64,000 nt of DNA from Alkalihalophilus pseudofirmus OF4 (GTDB lineage: Bacteria > Bacillota > Bacilli > Bacillales > Bacillaceae_D). The position numbers were made by a program, and so were the translations under genes. The stretch spans positions 2,666,001 to 2,730,000 of the forward strand of contig NC_013791.2 of NCBI RefSeq assembly GCF_000005825.2, read 5' to 3'. The notes under the pieces are model-generated. The model worked only from the letters and a program-made list of their open reading frames with translations, searched no databases and was not told the origin of the DNA. Within the stretch, counting starts at the first letter, position 1, and each line of letters begins with the position of its first letter. Below, one piece after another: positions 1-8,999 of the stretch.

Positions 1-804
1 GAGGAAGTAACAGATATCTATCTGCCTCTCTCAGAGCTCATATATTTGCATATGAAGCATGCAAACCACTTGCATAAAGATCTAAATCAATTTTTTCAAA
101 AGAAAACAAAAAAAGTTCCATTTGTTATTGGAATCGCTGGAAGTGTGTCAGTTGGAAAAAGTACGACAGCCAGATTGATTCAAACATTAATTTCACGTTT
201 TCCTACGCAGCCTAAAGTTGATCTTGTGACAACGGATGGTTTTCTCTTACCAAATGCCGTATTAGAAGAACGGGGATTAATGAAGAGGAAAGGCTTTCCT
301 GAGAGCTATGATATTGAAAGTTTACTCGGATTTCTAACCGACTTAAAGTCTGGTTGCGCTTACATGGAAACCCCTTTATACTCTCACCTTACGTATGATC
401 GTTTAACTGAAAAACAGATTGTAGAAGAGCCAGATGTAGTGATTGTAGAGGGAATCAATGTTCTTCAAGTAAATAAAAAGAATAAAAAAATCCCACAAAT
501 GTTTGTCTCTGATTTCTTTGATTTTTCTATTTACGTTGATGCGGAAGAAGATAACATTTTAAACTGGTACATTGAAAGGTTTAAGCTCTTAAGGAATACC
601 GCTTTTCAAAAACCTGAATCGTTCTTCCACCGTTACAGACATTTATCTGATGAAGAAGCAGTCGGGTTTGCAACTGATATATGGAAAAGTATAAATGGGG
701 TAAATCTTGAACGTAATATTAGGCCTACTAAAAACCGTGCCGATCTTATTTTGAAAAAAGGGGCCGGACATCGAGTAGAAGAAATAATGGTTAAGAAAAA
801 ATAA
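1..804 (+). CDS. coaA: Pantothenate kinase type I (CoaA), 5' end missing
   Basis: Phosphorylates pantothenate with ATP, the first and controlling step of coenzyme A synthesis in the cytoplasm. The reading frame is open from base 1 and encodes the family's EIYLPLS-like stretch before the first ATG at 46, so the true start lies left of the window and about 50 residues are missing. The P-loop GSVSVGKST is clear at about residues 32-40 counted from the ATG at 46. The TTDGFLLPN and RKGFPESYD blocks follow, both typical of the prokaryotic type I (PRK-like) enzyme. The C-terminal region with RPTKNRADLIL is intact. The gene ends in TAATAA, followed at once by a hairpin terminator. The first in-frame ATG at 46 has no ribosome binding site and should not be taken as the start. 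Confidence 0.95.
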   Translation, partial: EEVTDIYLPLSELIYLHMKHANHLHKDLNQFFQKKTKKVPFVIGIAGSVSVGKSTTARLIQTLISRFPTQPKVDLVTTDGFLLPNAVLEERGLMKRKGFPESYDIESLLGFLTDLKSGCAYMETPLYSHLTYDRLTEKQIVEEPDVVIVEGINVLQVNKKNKKIPQMFVSDFFDFSIYVDAEEDNILNWYIERFKLLRNTAFQKPESFFHRYRHLSDEEAVGFATDIWKSINGVNLERNIRPTKNRADLILKKGAGHRVEEIMVKKK

Positions 805-805
805 T

Positions 806-848
806 AAGCCGAGGATGGACGCAAAGACGTTCATCTTTCGGCTTTTTT
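806..848 (+). terminator. Intrinsic terminator after coaA
   Basis: An AAGCCGA arm pairs with TCGGCTT around an inner GATG/CATC helix and is followed by a T run. It lies between convergent coaA and the carboxypeptidase gene. Confidence 0.85.
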
Positions 849-853
849 AATGA

Positions 854-1978
854 TTAAGGATTAGTAAAAGGGATAAACCTCAAAAACCACTGGATAAACC
901 CTTGCTCAGCTGTTTCATTCACATTTGGGTTATCTATTAGATCTTCTTTATCCTTTAGCTCCTTTAAAGGGACTTCTTTAAGAACCTTCCCTTCCGTATT
1001 CTTTATTTGTAACATTCCTTCATTAGTCACTTCCACTGTTGATTCTTTCCCTTTTTCCATCACATAATAAATATCATTTTCTAGTTCATATTTACGGCCG
1101 CTCTCATCACTAAACAATCTATCGCTTTTTATAACATGAGGTTCATAGCGCGTGAAGCCATAATCAAATAAGGCTGCCGTATCTTGGTAAGAAACTTTTG
1201 CCGCAGGGGCGTTTAATGTCACTGCTATTAACTCCATATCATCGCGCTCTACTGCTGTAGATAGAGTAAACCCGGAGCGCTGCACGAATCCATTTTTCAC
1301 ACCCGTCACCCCGTCATAATCCCATAACATCCGATGATGGTTATAAATTGTCGTTTCCCAACCTTCTCCAATCCATTCCATTTCTTTTGTTTGGGCAATC
1401 TCTTTAAACACCTCATTTTCCATTGCATATTTCGTAATCATCGCCAAATCTTTCGCTGTTGTATAATGGTTTTCATCAAATAGGCCATGTGGGTTTGTAA
1501 AATGGGAATCTTTTACGCCGATCTCTTCTTCAACAAATCTGTTCATTCTTTTTGCAAAGGCCTCTTCACTTCCATCCATGTGCTCAGCAATTGCTAGGCC
1601 CGCATCATTTCCTGAGTTAATCATTAGTCCCTGTACAAGCTTTAATAAGCTGACCTCTTCTCCTGGCAAAAGGTATACTCTTGTGCCAATTACATCCATT
1701 ACATTCTCACTAACAGCTACTTTTTCTTCTAAGTTCCCTTCCTCTATCGCTACTATAGCTGTAATAATTTTAGTGACACTCGCTGGATACATTCTCTTTG
1801 TACTGTCTTTTCCCCATAACGTTTCTCCTGTGGCTCCGTCTATGAGTACCGCTGTTTCACTTTCGATAACAGGTGTATCAGATGCTTTTGCTTGTTGTGG
1901 TACAGCCTGGGCAATCAAGAACGAAACACATAACAGGAGCATGATGCTCTTTACTCTCGTGATGCCTCTCTTGCTCAC
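854..1978 (-). CDS. D-alanyl-D-alanine carboxypeptidase (DacF/PBP5 family)
   Basis: Low-molecular-weight penicillin-binding protein that trims the terminal D-Ala from peptidoglycan stem peptides outside the membrane. A signal peptide covers about residues 1-32. The active-site SVTK (SxxK) lies near residue 68 and the SGN motif near 122. The third motif, normally KTG, reads KNG (codons at 1289-1297). A PBP5 C-terminal beta domain follows, then a hydrophobic C-terminal end (FIQWFLRFIPF) suited to membrane anchoring. The GTG start has GGAGGA about 7 bases upstream. Length (374 residues) is normal for the family. DacF, DacB-type and other paralogues differ little at this resolution, so no symbol is given. 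The KNG change may alter activity or beta-lactam binding. Confidence 0.88.
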   Translation of the reverse strand: MSKRGITRVKSIMLLLCVSFLIAQAVPQQAKASDTPVIESETAVLIDGATGETLWGKDSTKRMYPASVTKIITAIVAIEEGNLEEKVAVSENVMDVIGTRVYLLPGEEVSLLKLVQGLMINSGNDAGLAIAEHMDGSEEAFAKRMNRFVEEEIGVKDSHFTNPHGLFDENHYTTAKDLAMITKYAMENEVFKEIAQTKEMEWIGEGWETTIYNHHRMLWDYDGVTGVKNGFVQRSGFTLSTAVERDDMELIAVTLNAPAAKVSYQDTAALFDYGFTRYEPHVIKSDRLFSDESGRKYELENDIYYVMEKGKESTVEVTNEGMLQIKNTEGKVLKEVPLKELKDKEDLIDNPNVNETAEQGFIQWFLRFIPFTNP

Positions 1979-2021
1979 TGATCGTCCTCCTTTTTTACAC
2001 TATAACCAATTGGTTCATTCC

Positions 2022-2055
2022 GAAAAAAAGAACTTGGCCGCTTGACCAAGTTCTT
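2022..2055 (-). terminator. Intrinsic terminator of the CAP-domain gene
   Basis: A perfect 10-base stem (2028-2037 with 2046-2055) is followed on the minus strand by a run of T residues. It separates the CAP-domain gene from the downstream carboxypeptidase gene. Confidence 0.9.
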
Positions 2056-2081
2056 AATCCATCAGTTTTTAAGGTACCTTA

Positions 2082-2897
2082 TTACCCTTTAAATAATTGA
2101 ACAAACATTTTACCGTAAGGACCGCCATCAACAATGCCGATTCCTACTTCACTGTAGTTACCGCCTAAAATGTTAGCACGGTGTCCGTCAGAATTCATTA
2201 GTGCTTGGTGAGCTGCTTCAACCGTTTGGTTACCAGCTAAGTTCTCACCAGCTGTGTTATAGCTCACACCAAATTGGTCAAGCATTTCAAATGGTGAACC
2301 ATAAGTTGGTGATTGGTGAGCGAAATAGTTGTTATCAATCATATCTTGCGCTTTAACACGAGCAACTTTTGTTAACTCAACATCAATATTTAAAGGTGCA
2401 AGACCTTGCTTTTGACGTTCTTCATTAACAAGGTTAACCATTTGCTGTTCTTCAGCAGATAGTTCTTGTGATTGTTCTTCTGAATTTTGCTCAGTTTCTT
2501 CAGTTGGAGCTGGTTGTTGTACAGGTTGAGCCGGCTCAGCTTGAGGAGCTTCTTCTTGTGGTGCATCCTCTTGTGGTGCTTCTTCAGCAGGCTGTTCTAC
2601 TTTAGGTGTTTCAACCGGCTGCTCTTCTTTTTGTTCTGGAGCTGGTTCTTCTTTTTGCATTTCTTTTTCGAGCTCTGGTAATGTAATATTCCATTTATTT
2701 AGTAAATCTTGTAGATTACTAGTTTGCTTTACTTCTTCTATTAATTTTTGAATAGACTCTTGATCTGCACCATTTAATGCAATCACATGCTTTTGTGTGA
2801 TAACCTTTGTATTTGGCTGTTCAGATGCAGCAGCTTGACCAGCAAAACCAGCTGCCATTGTTGCAGCGGCGATTGTTGTAACGATAAATTTCTTCAT
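2082..2897 (-). CDS. Secreted CAP (SCP/PR1) domain protein, YkwD-like
   Basis: Exported protein with a C-terminal CAP domain; the function of this family in bacilli is not settled. The start is the ATG at 2897, which has AAGGAGG 7 bases upstream; a longer frame to 2939 lacks such a site. The signal peptide ends near an AAASE stretch. Next come a short helical region with LQDLLNKWNI, then a long Pro/Glu/Gln-rich linker (about residues 80-145) probably spanning the wall. The CAP domain follows, with ELTKVARVKAQDM, NNYFAHQSPTYG, GENLAGN and DGHRANIL. The gene is followed by its own terminator and lies head-to-head with a LysM wall hydrolase gene, which suggests a cell-envelope or spore-related role. 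Confidence 0.87.
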   Translation of the reverse strand: MKKFIVTTIAAATMAAGFAGQAAASEQPNTKVITQKHVIALNGADQESIQKLIEEVKQTSNLQDLLNKWNITLPELEKEMQKEEPAPEQKEEQPVETPKVEQPAEEAPQEDAPQEEAPQAEPAQPVQQPAPTEETEQNSEEQSQELSAEEQQMVNLVNEERQKQGLAPLNIDVELTKVARVKAQDMIDNNYFAHQSPTYGSPFEMLDQFGVSYNTAGENLAGNQTVEAAHQALMNSDGHRANILGGNYSEVGIGIVDGGPYGKMFVQLFKG

Positions 2898-3253
2898 GAA
2901 AATGCCTCCTTGAAGGTTGTTGTTTTTTTGGTACATCAAAATCCTAGCACAGAATCTAGCTTGTTCCTATGGTAAATCATGCATATTACTGTATAAACCA
3001 AGCATCAATCCACACTAAAAAACCTTTATAATATAAGGAAGAAACACAGAAATGACCAAAAAATATTCATTCTTTTATTCATATTTTTATAGATTTATTC
3101 AATATTCGTTACAGAAATGTAAAAAAGCCTAGGCAATTCGATACCTAAGGGATTTGTGAGGATATTTCAGAGGAATGGAAAAGATTTCAGGAAGTATTCT
3201 ACTCTATTTTTTGTTAGTTTAGTAGACAGCATAGATTACAGGAGGTTTTCTAA
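2898..3253. other. Divergent intergenic region, no gene seen
   Basis: This 356-base AT-rich gap separates two divergent envelope genes. I found no credible coding frame. A TATAAT at 3027-3032 on the plus strand, with the overlapping minus-strand TATATT/TATTAT, may form promoter -10 elements, but no convincing -35 partner was found for either direction. Confidence 0.5.
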
Positions 3254-3844
3254 ATGAAGAAATACATCTTACCAATATGTGCAGGAATTGCTCTAGCATT
3301 CACTGCAAACCAAACTGCTGATGCGGCATCACACAGTCATACCGTTCAAAAAGGCGATACACTCTATCAATTAGGACAACAATACAGCGTAACTGTTGAT
3401 TCAATTAAAGAACTTAATAATAAAGAAACATCAGCGCTTCAAGTAGGAGAAACACTTTCCCTTCCGGCTGCTATTACAACGGAAGAGCGTGAATTGTTAT
3501 CACGTCTAGTTCATGCAGAAGCTCAAGGTGAGCCATATGCAGGTAAAGTAGCTGTAGCAACCGTCGTACTTAATCGTGTCGATCATCCTGAGTTTCCTGA
3601 TACGATCAAAGAAGTTATTAACGAAATTGGTCCATCAGGACATTATGCTTTCTCACCTGTTCAAAACGGTATGATTAATCAGCCGGCAGATGATGAAGCA
3701 AAACAAGCTGTACAAGAAGCCATTGCCTTTCAAAGTGACAGCCAAGGTTCTATCTACTTCTACAATCCAGAAATTGCAACAAACCATTGGATTGGCACAC
3801 AAACAGAAACTGTTCGTATCGGTAAACACGTGTTTGCAAAATAA
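3254..3844 (+). CDS. LysM-containing cell wall hydrolase (CwlJ/SleB domain)
   Basis: Predicted exported peptidoglycan hydrolase. The N-terminal signal peptide (residues 1-25, ending TADAAS) is followed by one LysM domain (about 28-71, HTVQKGDTLYQLG). A hydrolase domain of the CwlJ/SleB family follows (about 78-196), with the conserved LSRLVHAEAQGEP block holding the catalytic Glu and with VVLNRV, FSPVQNG and IYFYNP. AGGAGG lies 8 bases before the ATG. The domain order resembles B. subtilis YkvT more than the spore enzymes CwlJ and SleB. It is a single-gene unit with its own terminator. A role in vegetative wall turnover or germination cannot be separated from sequence alone. Confidence 0.9.
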   Translation: MKKYILPICAGIALAFTANQTADAASHSHTVQKGDTLYQLGQQYSVTVDSIKELNNKETSALQVGETLSLPAAITTEERELLSRLVHAEAQGEPYAGKVAVATVVLNRVDHPEFPDTIKEVINEIGPSGHYAFSPVQNGMINQPADDEAKQAVQEAIAFQSDSQGSIYFYNPEIATNHWIGTQTETVRIGKHVFAK

Positions 3845-3862
3845 ATAATAGATCCAATTAAA

Positions 3863-3893
3863 AAGCTGGCATTTTGTGTCGGCTTCTTTTTTT
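3863..3893 (+). terminator. Intrinsic terminator of the LysM hydrolase gene
   Basis: A 9-base stem (3863-3871 with 3877-3885, including G-T pairs) and a pentaloop are followed by a T-rich tract. Confidence 0.8.
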
Positions 3894-4068
3894 ATACCCG
3901 CTTTTCTATATACTAAACCTCATACTAAACCTCCATGCATTAAAGATTTTTCTAATAATTAATTTTTAAAGATTAAAGACGTACAAAAAGGGAATACAAC
4001 TCATAACTTAGAATATGTATATGTATAATAAGTCTCTTAACTTAATAGGAAAGGTGGTGCAATGTATT

Positions 4069-4731
4069 ATGGCTCGTCTATCAAGAGTAACCTCACTTCG
4101 AGCAAATCGTATCCATACAAGCTTTGTCAATAAAATGTCCAGTTCAAACGGGGTAAATCCAGTAATGCCGGTTGAGAAAGCGGAAGCAACGAAAAATCCC
4201 ACCAAGCATTCTAGCGACCACCAGCTTACAAGCTACGATTATTATTATGAAAAACACCTTGCTCAATCAAGTAAAACGAACGTTCACTCCGATCGATTTA
4301 CTCGAAATGAGGTTCAAAATAACAGTACAGCTCTCTTAACAAGCGAGGAAAATGATCCAGAGAAAGAATTAGTATTAAAGTTAGTAAACAGCTACAATCA
4401 ACTCATTCAATCGCTAAAACATACTGATCAAATCAGCTGCCAAAATTATACTGCTAAACTGCATCAAGTATATGCAGGCTTTGCCACTACTTTTGAAGAG
4501 TATGGAGTGATAGAAACCGCTCATTCTCTTTTAACCTTTGATGAAAAAACATACAGTATAAACGAAAATAGAACTAAGGTCACTTCTGAATTCATAGGTT
4601 CATTTATGAAAGAAGTGTTGACCGAGTACCAAACTATTCTTGCAGACAAATGCGAACCGACATTAAACAACAACCCCTATGAAAAACTTCCTTATCAGCA
4701 TACTGGCATATTATTTGAAGAGAGGCTTTAA
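4069..4731 (+). CDS. Protein of unknown function
   Basis: I do not recognise this 220-residue protein. The ATG at 4069 is chosen because AAGGTGG lies 11 bases upstream; a frame open to 4015 lacks a binding site. The N-terminal 70 residues are basic, polar and probably disordered (MARLSRVTSLRANR, then a Ser/Asn/Thr-rich stretch). The C-terminal half is predicted helical (KELVLKLVNSYNQLIQSLKH, then GFATTFEEYGV). There is no signal peptide, membrane segment or cysteine cluster. Helices of this kind occur in flagellar filament and cap proteins and in their chaperones, but there is no flagellar context here. The stop codon lies inside the terminator stem. Confidence 0.6.
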   Translation: MARLSRVTSLRANRIHTSFVNKMSSSNGVNPVMPVEKAEATKNPTKHSSDHQLTSYDYYYEKHLAQSSKTNVHSDRFTRNEVQNNSTALLTSEENDPEKELVLKLVNSYNQLIQSLKHTDQISCQNYTAKLHQVYAGFATTFEEYGVIETAHSLLTFDEKTYSINENRTKVTSEFIGSFMKEVLTEYQTILADKCEPTLNNNPYEKLPYQHTGILFEERL

Positions 4732-4743
4732 CCTCTCTTTTTT
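4718..4743 (+). terminator. Terminator overlapping the 3' end of the orphan gene
   Basis: The AAGAGAGG/CCTCTCTT stem starts within the last codons of the preceding gene and is followed by a T run. Confidence 0.85.
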
Positions 4744-4833
4744 ATGCAATTTTGCGCACATATTAGATCTCCCTATGTCTTCCCCTTCTTATTTTTGATA
4801 CAATAAGGAAAAAACTAGGGAGTGAACACCTGC

Positions 4834-7371
4834 ATGCAAGTTATCGTTTCTCACCAAAATGTTGATTTCGATGGTGTAGCCTCCATGGTTGCTGCAAAAA
4901 AATTATATCCAGAAGCAATCATTGCCATTTCTGATAAATTAGATCGAAGTGTCACCACCTATATGTCGATCTACAAAGACCTTTTTTCCTTTTCCACATA
5001 TGAGTCGGTTGAATGGAAGCATGTTTCCTCACTAATCTTGGTAGATGTCCAGGCTATAGACCGGACCGGAATTCCAAGTGTAGAATTAATGGATGAGATC
5101 GAAACGATTGTATATGATCATCACCCTCCTTTTCTATTACATACAAATCAAAATGAGCGTCATCAAATCGAACAAGTAGGTGCCGCTATTACCTTATTAA
5201 TAGAACACCTAGAACATAAAGATGTTCTTCTTACACCTGAAGAAGTTAATTTATTTGGACTAGGTTTGTACTCTGATACGGGCAACTTCACGTTCTCTAG
5301 CACTACATCGCGTGATTTTCATGCAGCCTCTTTTTTAATGAAACATCATTTAGATATTGAGATTGTTAATCGATTTGTCACTCCAGCCTTAACCGAAGCC
5401 GAACAGACTTTATTTAATCAATTATTTCACTCACAGACGCTGCATCAATTAGATGGACTGCAGGTAGTTGTTTCATGTCATGAGCAAGACCGTTTTCAAA
5501 ATGGATTATCCAGCCTTACAGAAAAATTATTAGATGCTAGCTCTGCCGATGCTGTAATTACTATTGTCAAAATGGGCAAGCATGTCCACCTCGTCTGCAG
5601 AGCCAGTTCTACACGTATTAATTTTCAATCATTTATTAAAGAGCTTGGTGGTGGAGGACATAGCCAAGCGGCTTCAGCTATGATGAAGAAAACTACTTTA
5701 GAAGAGGCTCGCAGGAAGGTACTCCCTCTGATAGATATGATTGTTGAACACACCGTTTCAGCTAAAGAAGTGATGAGTTATCCAGTTAAAACAATTCATG
5801 AAAATGACACGATAACAGATGCTAAAGAAATGATGATTCGCTTTGGCCATACCGGTTTTCCAGTTGTAAATGACCATGAAGAACTGGTTGGTATTATTTC
5901 AAGAAGAGATGTAGACAAAGCGATTCACCATCAATATGGTCATGCGCCTATCAAAGGATATATGACACGAGAGATCGTTACTAAACAAGTAGATTCAACC
6001 ATAGATGAAGTGCAGCAGGCTATGATTAGTCATAATATCGGGCGCATCCCCATTATGGACGATCAAAACATTGCAGGGATCATTTCAAGAACAAATATTA
6101 TTTCCTATCTTCAAAAAAAAGAATATGAAGCCAACTTCCCAAATCTTGTGCAACGTTTAGAAGACACAGTAAGTAAGGAACACTTTCATTTGCTTAAGCT
6201 GATTGGAAGAGAAGCAGACCGTTTTGGGGTAAATGCCTATTTAGTCGGAGGGTTTGTTCGTGATCTGTTATTGAAAAGACCTAATGAAGATTTGGATGTT
6301 GTCATTGAAGGAGATGGAATTGAATTTGCCAATGTTTTAGCTGCTTCTAATGGTGGCAGCATTAAAAAACATGATACATTTGGAACGGCTACATGGACGA
6401 CTCCTGACGATATGAAAATCGATATCGTTACCTGCCGTACAGAATACTACGCGGAAACCGCCTCTCTTCCTATTGTAAGATCATCAAATATTCATGAGGA
6501 TCTTACAAGGCGCGATTTTACGATTAATGCTATGGCCATGTCAATATCTGAACATTCATTTGGCAAGTTATTAGATGAATATCAGGGGATAGAAGACCTT
6601 AAAGCGAAGAAAATTCGCATCCTTCATCCAATCAGTTTTATTGAAGATCCAACACGTATATTCAGAGCTGTTCGTTTTGCAGTGAGGTTTGGCTATTCCA
6701 TCGAAGGAGAAACGGCCAGGCTCGCACAAAGCGCGATGTCTCACCTTTTTTCTCTAAGCCAGCAAAGACTAAGGCAGGAACTAACCTTAATTCATAAGGA
6801 AGCAAAAGACCTAGAAGCTTTCTACCTTTTGGATACACTAAATGTATGGAAAACACTCTTTCAAAAAGAGCTGCCCGCATCTTCTTGGCAATATGCAGAG
6901 AGGGTGTTTAAACAATCCGGCCATACTGTTTTTCATATATTAACAGCACTTGCTTCTCCGCTTTCTAATTGGCGTGAAATGATCCAACTCTATATTATGA
7001 CGGCAAAAGAACGAGTCTTTATCGAACAGTTAAATGAGCTTAAACAAGCACCAATAGAAGAGATTAAATCGATAGGTGAATTACACAGGTATTTGTATGC
7101 TGTGCATGATGAAACATTGCGTTTCTACCTGCTGGATCCAACCCAAAGATTCCACACTCACTTAGATGATTACTTCAAAAAGAGACAGAAGATATCTTTA
7201 TATCTAACTGGAGATGACCTGATAAAACTTGATTTTAAACCAGGACCTCATTTCAGAGATTACTTATTTGAGCTTGAAATCAAACAGCTCAACGGGGAAA
7301 TTTCATCAAAAGAAGAAGCAACTAAGTGGGTACTCAAAGAAAAACAAAAAGCAGAAGCTAACCATTTGTAG
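4834..7371 (+). CDS. DHH phosphoesterase - CBS pair - class II tRNA/poly(A) nucleotidyltransferase fusion
   Basis: Three-part cytoplasmic enzyme of 845 residues. An N-terminal DHH/DHHA1 phosphoesterase (about 1-300) has NVDFDGVAS, YDHHPP, LYSDTGNFTF and GGGGHSQAAS, so all metal-site motifs appear present. Two CBS domains follow (about 308-430). The C-terminal class II nucleotidyltransferase (about 450-840) has LVGGFVRDLLL, the DLDVV carboxylates, TRRDFTINAMA, and DPTRIFRAVRFAVRFGY. Such fusions are known from bacteria that split CCA addition to tRNA between CC-adding and A-adding enzymes, including alkaliphilic Bacillus halodurans, so A-addition is a likely activity. Poly(A) polymerase is an alternative. 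The ATG at 4834 has GGGAGTG 10 bases upstream; an upstream GTG at 4822 overlaps that site. The terminator overlaps the stop. Confidence 0.9.
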   Translation: MQVIVSHQNVDFDGVASMVAAKKLYPEAIIAISDKLDRSVTTYMSIYKDLFSFSTYESVEWKHVSSLILVDVQAIDRTGIPSVELMDEIETIVYDHHPPFLLHTNQNERHQIEQVGAAITLLIEHLEHKDVLLTPEEVNLFGLGLYSDTGNFTFSSTTSRDFHAASFLMKHHLDIEIVNRFVTPALTEAEQTLFNQLFHSQTLHQLDGLQVVVSCHEQDRFQNGLSSLTEKLLDASSADAVITIVKMGKHVHLVCRASSTRINFQSFIKELGGGGHSQAASAMMKKTTLEEARRKVLPLIDMIVEHTVSAKEVMSYPVKTIHENDTITDAKEMMIRFGHTGFPVVNDHEELVGIISRRDVDKAIHHQYGHAPIKGYMTREIVTKQVDSTIDEVQQAMISHNIGRIPIMDDQNIAGIISRTNIISYLQKKEYEANFPNLVQRLEDTVSKEHFHLLKLIGREADRFGVNAYLVGGFVRDLLLKRPNEDLDVVIEGDGIEFANVLAASNGGSIKKHDTFGTATWTTPDDMKIDIVTCRTEYYAETASLPIVRSSNIHEDLTRRDFTINAMAMSISEHSFGKLLDEYQGIEDLKAKKIRILHPISFIEDPTRIFRAVRFAVRFGYSIEGETARLAQSAMSHLFSLSQQRLRQELTLIHKEAKDLEAFYLLDTLNVWKTLFQKELPASSWQYAERVFKQSGHTVFHILTALASPLSNWREMIQLYIMTAKERVFIEQLNELKQAPIEEIKSIGELHRYLYAVHDETLRFYLLDPTQRFHTHLDDYFKKRQKISLYLTGDDLIKLDFKPGPHFRDYLFELEIKQLNGEISSKEEATKWVLKEKQKAEANHL

Positions 7372-7389
7372 TTAGCTTCTGCTTTTTTT
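7351..7389. terminator. Bidirectional terminator between convergent genes
   Basis: A perfect 12-base stem (7351-7362 with 7371-7382) is flanked by an A-rich tract on the left and T7 on the right, so it can serve both convergent genes. Confidence 0.92.
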
Positions 7390-8671
7390 ATAGATAACCC
7401 ATATCTTTTGCCTTTTCCGTAAGTTCACCTCGGAAATTCGGGTGAGCGATATCAATTAAAGCTTGTGTTCTTTCCCTAATGGTCTTGCCTCGAAGTTTAG
7501 CCACACCATATTCTGTTACAACATAGTCTACATCATTTTTTGATGTTGTAACAACAGAACCAGTAGCCAATGTCGGAACAATCTTTGAGATCGTGCCGCC
7601 TTTTGTTGTGGAGTGAAGACAGATAATACCCTTCCCGCCCTTTGACATTCTTGCACCAATTCCGAAATCTCCTTGTCCCCCAGTTGATGAATAGTAGCGC
7701 CCGCCTATTGATTCAGAATTACATTGACCTATTAAATCGACTTCAATCGTGGCATTAATTGTAACAAGCTGATTGATTTTTGCTATTAAACAGCTGTCAT
7801 TCGTTTCATCAACCGGATACATTTGAACTTGTTTATTTTGATCCATGAAATCATAAAGTCTTTTTGTGCCAAAAGCAAACGTTGCTGTCATACTCCCTTT
7901 ATGAAGTGGATTTGAAAGATTTGATACTGCTCCGCTCTCAAACAAGTCGACTACTTTATCTGGAATCATTTCAGTGAAGATGGTTAAATCTCGGTGATCT
8001 TTTAAGAAGTTCATAATCGCGTTCGGAATCGCTCCAAAACCGATTTGAAGGGTATCTCCATTTTGAATTAAATCTGCTACCGTCTTACCAATAATCTCAT
8101 CCTCAGGTCTTAAAGGAATATCTGGTGTCACAGGCAGCTCCACATGATTTTCTATAAATGCATCTACTTGATCAATGTGAATGTGGTTTTGCCCGAATGT
8201 TCTCGGCATATTCTCATTCACTTCTAAAATGATTCGTTTTGCGTCTTTTAATAAAGGAGCTACATAATCACAATTTGTTCCAAGTGAAAAATATCCGTCC
8301 TCATCCATTGGTGAAACGGCGGCCATAATCACTCGGTCGTGTGTCGTCTCTTTTAAAATTTGCGGCAAATCAGAAAAGTGGTTTGGAAGCAGATCCACTT
8401 CTTTATCATAAAATGCACGACGCTCATCTTTATTTAAGAACATAGAAACAATTTTCACCTTAGATGGATCGACTGATAAAACAGGGTAAAGAGAAAGCAT
8501 TTGAAATAAACGATTTCCCTCTAATCCATTATGTTCCGCTAATGCCAGAACTAATCCAGGTGGTTCCCCGACTGCCAGGGGTACGATAATATCTTCACGA
8601 GGCTGTATTATTGATACCGCTTCCAAGGAAGTGGCAGCTTTTTTTTGTTTGTATAACTCGTGCACACTCAT
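7388..8671 (-). CDS. Acetyl-CoA hydrolase/CoA-transferase family protein
   Basis: Family I-type CoA-transferase of the acetyl-CoA hydrolase / 4-hydroxybutyrate CoA-transferase group; it moves CoA between short-chain acyl groups and a carboxylate in the cytoplasm. The two-domain layout is complete at 427 residues. TLQIGFGAIPNAIM and IFTEMIPD (probable catalytic Glu) lie mid-protein. The C-terminal half has GRYYSSTGGQGDFGIGARMSKGG and DYVVTEYGVAKLRGKTIRERT, both typical. AGGAGG precedes the ATG. It appears monocistronic and ends at a shared bidirectional terminator. The actual acyl substrate (acetate, propionate, butyrate or succinate) cannot be read from sequence. Confidence 0.85.
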   Translation of the reverse strand: MSVHELYKQKKAATSLEAVSIIQPREDIIVPLAVGEPPGLVLALAEHNGLEGNRLFQMLSLYPVLSVDPSKVKIVSMFLNKDERRAFYDKEVDLLPNHFSDLPQILKETTHDRVIMAAVSPMDEDGYFSLGTNCDYVAPLLKDAKRIILEVNENMPRTFGQNHIHIDQVDAFIENHVELPVTPDIPLRPEDEIIGKTVADLIQNGDTLQIGFGAIPNAIMNFLKDHRDLTIFTEMIPDKVVDLFESGAVSNLSNPLHKGSMTATFAFGTKRLYDFMDQNKQVQMYPVDETNDSCLIAKINQLVTINATIEVDLIGQCNSESIGGRYYSSTGGQGDFGIGARMSKGGKGIICLHSTTKGGTISKIVPTLATGSVVTTSKNDVDYVVTEYGVAKLRGKTIRERTQALIDIAHPNFRGELTEKAKDMGYL

Positions 8672-8999
8672 GACAAAAATCCTCCTACATCATACGGGTA
8701 CAATTCCCCAATATTTCTTCTTATGTTTTGAATCTCCTCAAGCAATAATAATACTATGTTAAATACCTACAACCAAGGCAAACCGAGCCGATTAAGTAAA
8801 GTAAAACTTTTCTGTATACTCATATTTTTCTTACATCCACCTGCACATTCATACACGGTTTCAATAAATAACTCTTTTTTAGTATGAACCAGTGCCTAAA
8901 TGCCACTCACGAAAATAATACCAACTTTTGTTGTTAATGTGGTAATTTGTCGAATTCTAGACGTTTTTTTTATTTTTTACCGGCTCAAAAGAAAAAATC
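8672..8999. other. Divergent intergenic region, no gene seen
   Basis: This AT-rich stretch lies between the CoA-transferase and the LCP gene. I found no coding frame with a ribosome binding site and no clear operator. Confidence 0.5.

Noticed and set aside
1578-2045. 155-residue plus-strand frame opposite the carboxypeptidase gene
   Set aside because: It is a shadow of the real minus-strand gene, without a ribosome binding site or family resemblance.
3211-3237. TTGTTA...TAGATT as promoter of the LysM hydrolase
   Set aside because: Spacing is 15 bases and the start point would fall on the ribosome binding site, leaving no leader.
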